Part shown: positions 43,940 to 52,837 of the stretch, piece after piece
Position numbering within the stretch: position 1 is the stretch's first letter
Layout of the letters: each line of letters starts with the position of its first letter
Origin: an uncultured Eubacterium sp.
GTDB taxonomy: Bacteria; Bacillota; Clostridia; Lachnospirales; Lachnospiraceae
Assembly: GCA_900552795.1 (NCBI GenBank)
Contig: USBB01000001.1
Location: forward strand, 62,001-126,000
Reading direction: 5' to 3'
Length of the DNA: 64,000 nt
Notes under the pieces: model-generated
Database searches by the model: none
Told to the model about the DNA's origin: nothing
What the model saw: the letters and a program-made list of their open reading frames with translations, nothing else
Translations under genes and position numbers: made by a program

Positions 43940-46291
43940 ATGAAATGTGTTATTTTGGCAGGGGGAAGCGGCGACAGTCTGTGGCCGCTTTCAAGAAAAA
44001 ATTATCCAAAGCAGTTCATGAATATAAAAGAAGGCCGCTCGCTTTTTCAGGAGACGGTTGTAAGAAATATGCCATATTGTGATGAGTTTATTATTGTCAC
44101 TAATGAGAGCTATAAAAATATCGTCAATGGACAGATGAAAGTATTTCAGAGCTTAAGATATCGTGTTATTCTTGAGGGAAGTTCAAAAGGCACTGCGGCG
44201 GCTGTTATGCTCGCATGCCTTTTTTGCAATTCGTCGGAGCTTATGTTTGTGGTGACTGCGGACAACCTTATAGATGGAGTGGAGTATAAGGATGCAATAC
44301 TTAGAGCAAAAGAGCTTGCAAAGGAAGGGAATATAACTGCTATCGGTATAAAGCCGGTAGATGCTGCATCGTGCTATGATTATGTTTTAAGAGACGGTGA
44401 GGACGTAGTGCGATTTATTGAAAAAATCAAAGTCGGCGGTAATGCCAAATCAGGATATGACGAGGGATTTTTGTGGAACAGCGGAATGTATATATACAGA
44501 GTCGGAGACATGTTAAATCTTATCAGGACATGTGATGCGGATTTATATAATTCATGTAAAATTGCAAAGCGCAGAGTACCTGCAATAAGAATGTCCATAC
44601 GATTTTCCGAAAATATAATGAAAGATATTCCGTCAGGAAATATTGAGAAAATAATATACAAAAAAAGAAAAAATATAAAGGTTGTTGAGGCAGGTGTCTG
44701 GTGGAAGGACATTGGAAATGTATGTGATCTTGATGACCGAAACACGTTTTCAAACAGTGAGCTTATCATAAAGAATAAGTGCAGGGACAGTACAATAATT
44801 AACAATTCAAACAGGCAGCTTGTGGTTGCAAATGATTTGGAAGACATAGTTGTCGTAAATACAGAGGATGCTGTTTATGTATCTTCTAAAGACGGCGTTG
44901 ATGATATAAAAGAAATTAATAAAAATAACAGAGAAAAATATGAGGGTTATTTTGATTACAACAGATTTTCATACAGAAAATGGGGTATACATGAGCTTAT
45001 TACTTATGCAGAGGGGTATAAGGTAAAGCGTGTTACGATATTTCCGGGTATGAGTATGACTCTTCATAAGCATGAATTAAGAAATGAGCACTGGGCAGTT
45101 GTGGAGGGAACCGCAACTATAACACTTGGAACAGAAACAAAGGATTACCACAAATTTGAGAGTGTTTTTGTGCCTATGGGAATGAAGCATAAAGTTGCGA
45201 ACAAGACGGATAAGGACGTTGTTATAATAGAAGTGGGCATCGGTGAGGTTATGCTTGAAAATGACCTTGAAAAAGAAGTTTCGGAGGATTCGTTTGAGAG
45301 TAATTATATAATTGCAGCTGATAATCCTATTGTAAAGCTTGAGCCTGCATTTAAGGACAGTTTGTGGGGTGGAACAAAGCTTCGCACGGTTTTCGGTAAG
45401 GAGTGCGAATATGATGTGATTGCCGAAAGCTGGGAGCTTTCGGCTCATCCTGACGGACAGAGCCGAATTGCGCAGGGGTATTATAAGGAAATGCTGTTTA
45501 ACGATTATCTTTCAATTATAGGGAAAGAGGCGTTGGGATGGAAATGTCAGGCGCAGGACAGATTTCCGATACTTGTCAAGTTTATTGATGCAAGAGAGGC
45601 TCTCTCAATTCAGATACATCCAGATGATGAGTATGCACTTGAGAATGAGGATGAATACGGTAAAAATGAGATGTGGTATGTCATAGACTGCGAGCCGGGG
45701 GCATATCTGTACTGCGGTTTTTCAAAGGATGTGACAAAGTCCGAGATACAAAGCAGGATAGCCGATAATACAATAACAGATGTGCTTAACAGAATAGATG
45801 TCAAAAAGGGCGATGTTCTTATGGTTAAGGCTGGTACTATACATGCTATAGGCGCGGGAATTCTTATATGTGAGATACAGCAGAATTCAAACAGCACTTA
45901 CAGGATGTATGATTATGACAGAAGGGATAAGTTTGGAAATACCAGGGAACTTCATATTGCAAAAGGCATGGATGTAATAGATACAAAGGCTTATGTAAAA
46001 GATGATTCAAGTGAAGTACTGATTGAGAAAAATAAGGACTTTTGTGCGCACAGACTTGTACAGTGCAAATATTTCGAGTGCATGAAATATGAGATAAACA
46101 GTTTTACAAAAATAATGGTGGACGAGTCGTCCTTTGTATCAATAGTATTTATAAGCGGAAGCGGAACGATAGAGTCAGATGACTTTAAGGATGCGCTTGA
46201 GTTTAAGGCCGGAGACAGCTTTTTTGTGAGAGCAGGCAAGCGTTCTGTCACGATTACCGGTGAGAGCACCTGCATAGTGACGCATGTATAG
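43940..46291 (+). CDS. three-domain GMP-like / cupin PMI / class I PMI fusion
   Basis: 783 aa. (1) About 1-330: mannose-1-P guanylyltransferase-like, but the essential Arg of GGxGxR is Ser13 (GGSGDSLWPLSR), VLPADH has become VVTADN and FVEKP is FIEKI. (2) About 345-445: cupin of type II phosphomannose isomerase (PGMSMTLHKH). (3) About 455-783: class I phosphomannose isomerase with intact QIHPDDE, KNEMWYV and GTIHAIGAGILICEIQQNS. Expect active fructose-6-P/mannose-6-P isomerisation and doubtful nucleotidyl transfer. A complete ManC is at 33785. Start: ATG 43940, weak ribosome binding site. Confidence 0.85.
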   Translation: MKCVILAGGSGDSLWPLSRKNYPKQFMNIKEGRSLFQETVVRNMPYCDEFIIVTNESYKNIVNGQMKVFQSLRYRVILEGSSKGTAAAVMLACLFCNSSELMFVVTADNLIDGVEYKDAILRAKELAKEGNITAIGIKPVDAASCYDYVLRDGEDVVRFIEKIKVGGNAKSGYDEGFLWNSGMYIYRVGDMLNLIRTCDADLYNSCKIAKRRVPAIRMSIRFSENIMKDIPSGNIEKIIYKKRKNIKVVEAGVWWKDIGNVCDLDDRNTFSNSELIIKNKCRDSTIINNSNRQLVVANDLEDIVVVNTEDAVYVSSKDGVDDIKEINKNNREKYEGYFDYNRFSYRKWGIHELITYAEGYKVKRVTIFPGMSMTLHKHELRNEHWAVVEGTATITLGTETKDYHKFESVFVPMGMKHKVANKTDKDVVIIEVGIGEVMLENDLEKEVSEDSFESNYIIAADNPIVKLEPAFKDSLWGGTKLRTVFGKECEYDVIAESWELSAHPDGQSRIAQGYYKEMLFNDYLSIIGKEALGWKCQAQDRFPILVKFIDAREALSIQIHPDDEYALENEDEYGKNEMWYVIDCEPGAYLYCGFSKDVTKSEIQSRIADNTITDVLNRIDVKKGDVLMVKAGTIHAIGAGILICEIQQNSNSTYRMYDYDRRDKFGNTRELHIAKGMDVIDTKAYVKDDSSEVLIEKNKDFCAHRLVQCKYFECMKYEINSFTKIMVDESSFVSIVFISGSGTIESDDFKDALEFKAGDSFFVRAGKRSVTITGESTCIVTHV

Positions 46292-46332
46292 CATGGTGCT
46301 GTGTTCAATTTATATTTATAAGGATTTAAGAA

Positions 46333-46905
46333 ATGGAATCACTTGAAAAGAAACCAAAGGGTAAGACAATTAAAAATAGCGCGCTGCTTACTTTATGTGC
46401 AGCGCTGATTATATTTTATCTTCAGATTATGGTTTGGGGAAAACAGCCAGATGTGCCGATTGAGTATGAAATGTACTACATTACGCATGAGCTCAAGGAT
46501 TGGCCTGGATACGGAAAGCTTGCATATGAGTCAGGAACCATTGAATATTGTACAAGTGCGGACACGTGGAGTCGTTTTAACACATCGTACAAGATATGTG
46601 CAAGAAAGGGTAGCGGCTGGAATCCAAATCAGAGTATAGGAAGCGTAAATGACAATGCTGTGTCACATATATACTATGTGCCTGAAAGCGCAGGCAGTAA
46701 TGCAGAATTGAAGCTTAGGATTACTGAATTTGAAGGAAGCGGAAAAGTCAGGGTGTATAAGAATGACGAGTACGTCGGTGAATTTTTGGATAAAGGTGAT
46801 AAGACAGTGATAATACCTGAGTTTGATGAAGAAGAACTTGTTAAAATAACGTTTGCGGCAGAGGATTGTAAATTTACATTATTGAAGATTTCGTTGGAGT
46901 GGTAA
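46333..46905 (+). CDS. membrane-anchored extracellular protein of unknown function
   Basis: 190 aa. A basic N-terminus, one membrane segment (about 17-35), and a beta-rich extracellular domain with no recognised family. It reads IYYVPESAGSNAELKLRITEFEG and KVRVYKNDEYVGEF, a jelly-roll or carbohydrate-binding-like flavour. It lies between the GMP/PMI fusion and YfhO, so probably takes part in glycan processing or recognition. AAGGAT precedes the ATG. Confidence 0.65.
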   Translation: MESLEKKPKGKTIKNSALLTLCAALIIFYLQIMVWGKQPDVPIEYEMYYITHELKDWPGYGKLAYESGTIEYCTSADTWSRFNTSYKICARKGSGWNPNQSIGSVNDNAVSHIYYVPESAGSNAELKLRITEFEGSGKVRVYKNDEYVGEFLDKGDKTVIIPEFDEEELVKITFAAEDCKFTLLKISLEW

Positions 46906-46978
46906 ATGAAATCATAACATAAAAGTTGAAAAATTTAATGCAAATACACAAAATATAAAAAGCCAAACAGGAGGATAT

Positions 46979-49702
46979 ATGAAAGAAAAGAAAAGCAGTA
47001 AAGCGATGGCGTTAGCCGCCTATGCCATTCCGGCGGCAATAACGCTTTGTGTAATGCTGATTATTCTTGTGATGAAAGGAATATGGCCATTCGGAGCAGG
47101 GAGAATAGATTATTTTGATAATATGCAGCAGGTTGCGCCATTGTATGCGCATCTGTGGGACTGGCTTCATGGAGAAGCTGCACTTTCATTTGACTGGTAT
47201 ACGGGACTTGGAACGAATGTTTCTATGAGTATATCAGCATTTTCAATGTTAAGTCCGTTTAATCTGCTGTTGTATCTTATACCAAGAAATTTGATATTGG
47301 AAAGCATATCAATATTTACAATGGTAAAGATGATGTGTATGTCAGTTACCATGTACGCTTATTTAAATAAGGTATTTAGAGGACTTTCATATAGGTTAAA
47401 GGTCACATTTTCTCTTATGTATGCGTTTTGCGGCTATACGCTTCTGTACGCATCATGCTTTACTCCGTGGATGGATATTGTTGCGATATTTCCGCTTATA
47501 ATGCTAGGATATCACAAGATGATGGAAACAGGCAGGAAGCTGTTGTATATATTCATGGTTGCGCTTGCATTTATTATTAACTACTATTTGAGTGCAATGT
47601 CATTGGTTTACATTTTGCTTGTCAGTGCTGCATTTATAATTATAAAAGCAGAAAAGAGTACATGGAAAGAGCATATTTTTAATCTGGGAATAAGTACAGT
47701 TGCAGGTGTCGGACTTTCGTCATTTGTACTTGTGCCTGTATTTATGCAGCTTGGAAGCTCACAGAGGGGTTCGTCAGGTGCAGGAATACTGAGTCAGTAC
47801 GCAGGCTGGATTACAAGCTCCATAGCGACGGAAGGGGCTATGGCTAGCTTCCAGAGATGGGCTATGCTTCTTGGAATGTCATTTGCGATTGCCGTAATTA
47901 TTTTTGGAATTAAAAGAAGCAGCGTCAGCAGGAAAGACAAAATATATACTATAGTTCTTGCAGTTATTGCCCTTTCGCCTATGTTTATCGAGGCGGTAAA
48001 CCTTATGTGGCATTTTGGCTCATATAATGGATATACGTTAAGAAACGGTTATCTTATAGCATTTACGCTTATTACATTGGCAGCTTTTTATGCGCAGGAC
48101 TTATTTTGTGAATGTGAAAATGGTGCGAATGGGGCAGATAATAAAAAATATTTTTGGATATATTCATCTGCAGCAGTGATTGTCTGCCTTGCATTTGCAT
48201 ATTTTTATAATCATGTTTCGCATATTCCTCAGACAGCGGCTACTGTGTTTGTGGTGCTCATGGTTATTTTAATGAGTATTTATCATGTGTACGGACTTTC
48301 TAAGTCTTGCATGGTTAAGTTGACAGTCGTTGCAGCGGAAGTATTTATAGCGGCGTATGCTCTTGTAGGACCTCCGAAATTCTATGATTATGCACCATAT
48401 CAGCATGGTGATTATGTACAGCTTGCAAACGGTGTGAAAGAGGATTTGGATATAACAGAGTCTGTTACGGACAGAATTATTAATCCTGATTTAAGCCTTA
48501 ATGCAAATTATCCGCTTATTTTAAGAAGAGGTGCGCTCTCAAGCTTTACTGCCGCTCTGGCAGGAGATACACAGGCTTCCGCTTATAACCTCGGATATTC
48601 AAAGTATTTTTTGTGGCTTTTGGATTCAGGCGGAACTGTTTTTACAAATGCGCTTTTTAATATAACAGAAGCAGTAAATGTAAATGAATTGGACAGCGAT
48701 ATATATACATTTGTTAAAAAATATGGTGATTATAGTCTTTATAAGACAAATTATAATCTTCCGTTTGCCAACTGTGTAAGCAGCAGCTTCGTGCAGCAGG
48801 ATTTTGACGGTGACTGGATTAAGCTTCACAATATGTTTTACCATGAGCTTTCGGGAAGCAATGAGGATTTGGCAACAGGATTAGGATACAGCGTTTATGC
48901 TTCAGATAATTACAGGCAGTATGAGAGCAATATAATGGGAAAAAAGGCGCTTTATTTGAGTGTAATCGATGAAGAAAATGAGTGGCGCGATGCAAACTCA
49001 CAGGAGCTTTTTTATAAGATAAAGCTTTATGTAAACGGAGAGGCTGTGATTGTGCCTACGATAGGTGATGTTAAAAATACATCATATATGACTGATTATA
49101 ATAATAATCTTATATATCTTGGCTGCTTTGAGGATGAAAAGGTTGATATTAAGGTGGAAATTGAGGATGGTCTTGATTTGAATGACTATACTGTTAAGCT
49201 TGGCCAGATTGACATGAGAAAACTCGAAGCATTGACGGAGAATTTAAAAGGTTCACAAAGAGATATCGAATACACAGATAATTCTTTAACTGTTAATGTT
49301 AAGGGAAATGCGGAAAAGGATATGCTGCTTGTTCCTGTGATAAACAGCGGCAATTGGAATATCACTGTAAACGGTAAGACAACAGAGGGTCTAAGCGTGG
49401 CAGGAATGTTTACAGGCGTGGCCCTTGATAACGGTGATAATACGGTAGAATTTAAGTTCGAGGCAAAGGGTGCGAAAGAGGGCTTTATCATAACCGCTGC
49501 GATACTTATAATTATATTAGTGTGTGTTATTATCAATCATTACAGGAAAATCAAGGTTCCTGTAATTATAAAATGTGTTGCAGAGTATATTTATCTTGCA
49601 TTGTGCGCAGTGCTTGTCATTGCTATGTTTTTAGTTCCTGCGGTTATTGCACTGCCTGTTTATATTTATAAAATAGCAGGTGTGCTTAAAGGTCTTTTTT
49701 AA
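46979..49702 (+). CDS. YfhO-family GT-C membrane glycosyltransferase
   Basis: 907 aa, typical length. About 12 to 14 membrane segments, an N-terminal FGAGRIDYFDNMQQ with the acidic residues of GT-C enzymes, TGLGTNVSMSISA, and an extracellular C-terminal region before a last pair of membrane helices. In Bacillus, YfhO moves a polyprenyl-linked sugar onto lipoteichoic acid with CsbB and a GtrA flippase. AGGAGG precedes the ATG. Confidence 0.85.
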   Translation: MKEKKSSKAMALAAYAIPAAITLCVMLIILVMKGIWPFGAGRIDYFDNMQQVAPLYAHLWDWLHGEAALSFDWYTGLGTNVSMSISAFSMLSPFNLLLYLIPRNLILESISIFTMVKMMCMSVTMYAYLNKVFRGLSYRLKVTFSLMYAFCGYTLLYASCFTPWMDIVAIFPLIMLGYHKMMETGRKLLYIFMVALAFIINYYLSAMSLVYILLVSAAFIIIKAEKSTWKEHIFNLGISTVAGVGLSSFVLVPVFMQLGSSQRGSSGAGILSQYAGWITSSIATEGAMASFQRWAMLLGMSFAIAVIIFGIKRSSVSRKDKIYTIVLAVIALSPMFIEAVNLMWHFGSYNGYTLRNGYLIAFTLITLAAFYAQDLFCECENGANGADNKKYFWIYSSAAVIVCLAFAYFYNHVSHIPQTAATVFVVLMVILMSIYHVYGLSKSCMVKLTVVAAEVFIAAYALVGPPKFYDYAPYQHGDYVQLANGVKEDLDITESVTDRIINPDLSLNANYPLILRRGALSSFTAALAGDTQASAYNLGYSKYFLWLLDSGGTVFTNALFNITEAVNVNELDSDIYTFVKKYGDYSLYKTNYNLPFANCVSSSFVQQDFDGDWIKLHNMFYHELSGSNEDLATGLGYSVYASDNYRQYESNIMGKKALYLSVIDEENEWRDANSQELFYKIKLYVNGEAVIVPTIGDVKNTSYMTDYNNNLIYLGCFEDEKVDIKVEIEDGLDLNDYTVKLGQIDMRKLEALTENLKGSQRDIEYTDNSLTVNVKGNAEKDMLLVPVINSGNWNITVNGKTTEGLSVAGMFTGVALDNGDNTVEFKFEAKGAKEGFIITAAILIIILVCVIINHYRKIKVPVIIKCVAEYIYLALCAVLVIAMFLVPAVIALPVYIYKIAGVLKGLF

Positions 49703-49726
49703 AAACGGAGATTAATGTGAAAAATC

Positions 49727-50902
49727 ATGAACTATTTATCAAAAAAATATAAGGAAGATGAAAATTTCCGGCTTATACTCAAAATTTTGTTTATATGGTT
49801 GTGTTCAAGATTGTTTATGCTTATTTTAATGCTGATATACGATTTGTGGAACGGTGCAGATTATTCGGTGTATGAGCTTATAAATAAGTGGGATGCAAAG
49901 AGATATTTTTATATTGTGGAGAATGGCTATACATTTCCTAATGATTGTGATCCTCAGGCAAACTGGGCATTTTTTCCGGTGTATGTGCTTATATGTATGT
50001 TTTTTAAGACCATTACATTCGGAACTGTAAATACGTATCTTATAGGAATGGCTGTATCAAATACAGCAATGATAGCGGCAAGCTTTTATGCAGTAAAATT
50101 AATGGCAGATTCATATGGCAAAAAAGCAGAAAAATGTCTGCTTACAGCAGTCCTTATGCTGGCAGGGCCATATACATTTTATATGACCTCAATGTATACT
50201 GAGGGCGTGTTTATACTTTTTATTGTCATGTTCTTTTACTATTGCAGTAAGAAAAGGTATCTTGCGGCAGGCGTGATGTCTGCACTTGCAAGCGGAACGA
50301 GAATTGTGGGCTGTTTGCTTGTGTTTGCTCTTATTATTGAGATATATAGAGGAAATTCTTTCGGTAAGCTGTCTTTTAACAATATAAAGAAATTTGTAGT
50401 TATGCTTATTAAAAAGCCGGTAAATTTACTTAGTATTCTCATATGTCCGCTTGGAACCTATTCGTACATGTTTTTCTTAAGATTTTTCTGCGGCGATGTG
50501 TGGGCGTTTAAAAATGTCCAGATTGCATGGCGTGAGGACATATATGTGCCGGTAGTCGGAGTTCTTTGGAATGCCTGTGCCGGTAAAATGGAGCCGAGAT
50601 ATACATATATGGGCTGGATGTGTTTGGGTATCATAGCTTTGTATATCTATATGTTTGTAAAAAAGCGGTACTCGATGGCTGTTTTTGGACTTTTGACGCT
50701 TGCTGTGGCCCTTACGTCCCATGTTATGAGTACACTTCGATTTACTGTGGGAACATTCGTATACTTTGTCGGAATGACAGATTTATTGAATGATTTAGGA
50801 AAGAAGCATAAGGCTTTGAAATGGGGCGTGCTTGCATTTTTTGCCGTTGCCGAAACGGTGCTTTTGTGGATGTGGTACATGGAGAGCCACTGGCTTATGT
50901 AA
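49727..50902 (+). CDS. PIG-V-like (Gpi18-like) membrane mannosyltransferase
   Basis: 391 aa, about nine membrane segments. WDAKRYFYIVENGY with the catalytic-type Asp, WAFFPVYVLI, and SMYTEGVFILF match the PIG-V/Gpi18 pattern of polyprenyl-phosphate-mannose GT-C enzymes. It would use the product of the DPM-like gene downstream. Starts 24 bases after YfhO. Confidence 0.78.
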   Translation: MNYLSKKYKEDENFRLILKILFIWLCSRLFMLILMLIYDLWNGADYSVYELINKWDAKRYFYIVENGYTFPNDCDPQANWAFFPVYVLICMFFKTITFGTVNTYLIGMAVSNTAMIAASFYAVKLMADSYGKKAEKCLLTAVLMLAGPYTFYMTSMYTEGVFILFIVMFFYYCSKKRYLAAGVMSALASGTRIVGCLLVFALIIEIYRGNSFGKLSFNNIKKFVVMLIKKPVNLLSILICPLGTYSYMFFLRFFCGDVWAFKNVQIAWREDIYVPVVGVLWNACAGKMEPRYTYMGWMCLGIIALYIYMFVKKRYSMAVFGLLTLAVALTSHVMSTLRFTVGTFVYFVGMTDLLNDLGKKHKALKWGVLAFFAVAETVLLWMWYMESHWLM

Positions 50903-50907
50903 ATTTC

Positions 50908-50936
50908 TTGTATTTTTAAAAAAATAATATTATAAT
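50908..50936 (+). promoter_or_regulatory. probable promoter before the DPM-like gene
   Basis: TTGTAT (50908-50913), 17 bases, TATAAT (50931-50936). Transcripts would start near 50943, at the 41-base hairpin motif. Confidence 0.55.
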
Positions 50937-50941
50937 AGCGT

Positions 50942-50982
50942 AGGATTGTGGGCGTGTTAAGCACTAAACAATCTGTATAATC
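50942..50982 (+). repeat. 41-base hairpin motif, copy 1 (leader of the DPM-like gene)
   Basis: GATTGT (50944-50949) pairs with ACAATC (50968-50973). It aligns without gaps to 61391-61431 at 33 of 41 positions, stems conserved and loop divergent. Confidence 0.65.
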
Positions 50983-51022
50983 ATCTTAGAAAATTAATGA
51001 CGGGATTGGAGGATTAAAATAA

Positions 51023-51760
51023 ATGTTATCAGTAGTTATTCCAACATATAATGAGGGGAAGAATATAAGAAACCTTGTTACACAGGTGGATGATGCTCTT
51101 AAAAATATAGATTATGAAATAGTTTTTGTCGATGACAGCAAGGATGATACACCGGATGTCATTATGGAGGTTGCAAAGGATTTTCCTGCTGTAAGAATGG
51201 AGCATAGGACAGGACAGACAGGTCTTGCAACAGCAGTTCTTAAGGGCTTTGAGATTGCAAAGGGAGATTATCTTGCATGTATGGATGCGGATTTACAGCA
51301 TCCGCCTATAGTACTTAAATATATGTATAAGGCGATGGAGAGCGGAGCTGACTTTTGTATTCCGAGCCGACTTATTCCGGGCGGAGATGACGGCGGGTTA
51401 AACTGGTACAGAAAGTTTGTGTCAGGTACTGCGCGTAAGATAGGACAGTGGATGCTTCCTTGTTTAAGACAGATATCAGACCCTACAAGCGGACTTTTTA
51501 TGTTCAGAAAAGAGGTTATAGAGAATGCTGATTTACAGCCGATAGGCTGGAAGATTATGGTTGAAGTGATTGCCATGGGTACATATAAAAAGGTAATTGA
51601 AATTCCATATAAGTTCCAGGAAAGAACGGAGGGTGAATCAAAGCTTTCAAGTCAGGCCACTGTAGAATATTTAAAACAGCTTAAAAATTTAAGAAAACGC
51701 TATAATAAATCAAATAAATATACTGTTGAGGTTTGGTCAGAAGAGAGAATGAAGGCATAA
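51023..51760 (+). CDS. DPM-like polyprenyl-phosphate glycosyltransferase (GT2)
   Basis: 245 aa, soluble, without the two C-terminal membrane helices of CsbB/GtrB. LSVVIPTYNEGKN, FVDDSKDDT, MDADLQHPP (DxD) and SRLIPGGDDGG resemble dolichol-phosphate mannose synthase. Likely transfers mannose (or another sugar) from a GDP/UDP donor to polyprenyl phosphate for GtrA and GT-C use. GGAGG precedes the ATG. Confidence 0.87.
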   Translation: MLSVVIPTYNEGKNIRNLVTQVDDALKNIDYEIVFVDDSKDDTPDVIMEVAKDFPAVRMEHRTGQTGLATAVLKGFEIAKGDYLACMDADLQHPPIVLKYMYKAMESGADFCIPSRLIPGGDDGGLNWYRKFVSGTARKIGQWMLPCLRQISDPTSGLFMFRKEVIENADLQPIGWKIMVEVIAMGTYKKVIEIPYKFQERTEGESKLSSQATVEYLKQLKNLRKRYNKSNKYTVEVWSEERMKA

Positions 51761-51787
51761 TCATGTTTATGGAAACGGAGGGAAATT

Positions 51788-52798
51788 ATGGCTATATTAG
51801 TTACCGGAGGAGCAGGTTACATTGGAAGCCACACTGTGGTGGAACTGTTAAATGCAGGATATGAGGTTGTGGTAATTGATAACCTGTCAAATTCAAGCGA
51901 GGAATCACTTAACAGGGTAGAACAGATTACGGGAAAGAGCGTTAAGTTTTATAAAGGAGATATTGCAGATGCAGCATTGCTTGATAAAATATTTGAGCAG
52001 GAAAGCATCGACAGTTGTATTCATTTTGCAGGACTTAAGGCAGTGGGAGAATCGGTGCAAAAGCCGCTTGAGTATTATATGAATAATATTTCAGGCTCGC
52101 TTGTCCTGTTTGATTGCATGAGAAAGCACGATGTCAAAAATATAATCTTTTCGTCATCTGCGACAGTTTATGGAGACCCTGCATTTGTTCCGATTACCGA
52201 GGAATGTCCTAAGGGAGAGATTACAAATCCATACGGACAGACTAAAGGTATGCTTGAACAGATACTTTCGGATATCTATGCGGCCGATAATGAGTGGAAT
52301 ATAATACTTTTAAGATATTTTAATCCGATAGGTGCGCATGAGAGCGGTCTTATAGGTGAGAATCCAAATGGTATTCCAAATAATCTTATGCCTTATATTA
52401 CACAGGTGGCTGTAGGAAAATTAGAGCAGCTTGGCGTTTTCGGAAATGATTATGACACACCTGATGGAACATGTATACGGGATTATATTCATGTAGTGGA
52501 TCTTGCAGACGGGCATGTAAAGTCAGTCGCAAAGCTTAATGAAAATCCTGGACTTAAGATATATAATTTAGGTACGGGAACAGGTTCATCGGTGCTTGAC
52601 GTAATCAATGCTTTTGAGGCGGCTACAGGCGTTAAGATTCCATATGTATTTAAGCCAAGGAGAGCAGGCGACGTTCCTGTAAATTATTGTGATGCTTCAA
52701 GGGCAAAAGAGGGGCTTGGCTGGACTGCAAAGAAGAATCTTACGGATATGTGCAGGGATTCATGGAAATGGCAGAGTTCAAATCCAAATGGATACTAA
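51788..52798 (+). CDS. galE: UDP-glucose 4-epimerase
   Basis: 336 aa. GGAGYIGSHTVVELL, SSSATVYG, YGQTKGMLE (YxxxK) and YFNPIGAHESG are typical GalE. Supplies UDP-galactose for glf. GGAGGGA precedes the ATG. Confidence 0.95.
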   Translation: MAILVTGGAGYIGSHTVVELLNAGYEVVVIDNLSNSSEESLNRVEQITGKSVKFYKGDIADAALLDKIFEQESIDSCIHFAGLKAVGESVQKPLEYYMNNISGSLVLFDCMRKHDVKNIIFSSSATVYGDPAFVPITEECPKGEITNPYGQTKGMLEQILSDIYAADNEWNIILLRYFNPIGAHESGLIGENPNGIPNNLMPYITQVAVGKLEQLGVFGNDYDTPDGTCIRDYIHVVDLADGHVKSVAKLNENPGLKIYNLGTGTGSSVLDVINAFEAATGVKIPYVFKPRRAGDVPVNYCDASRAKEGLGWTAKKNLTDMCRDSWKWQSSNPNGY

Positions 52799-52837
52799 AA
52801 GCAGCAGCGATATATTAATCGGAAATGAGGAATAAAA

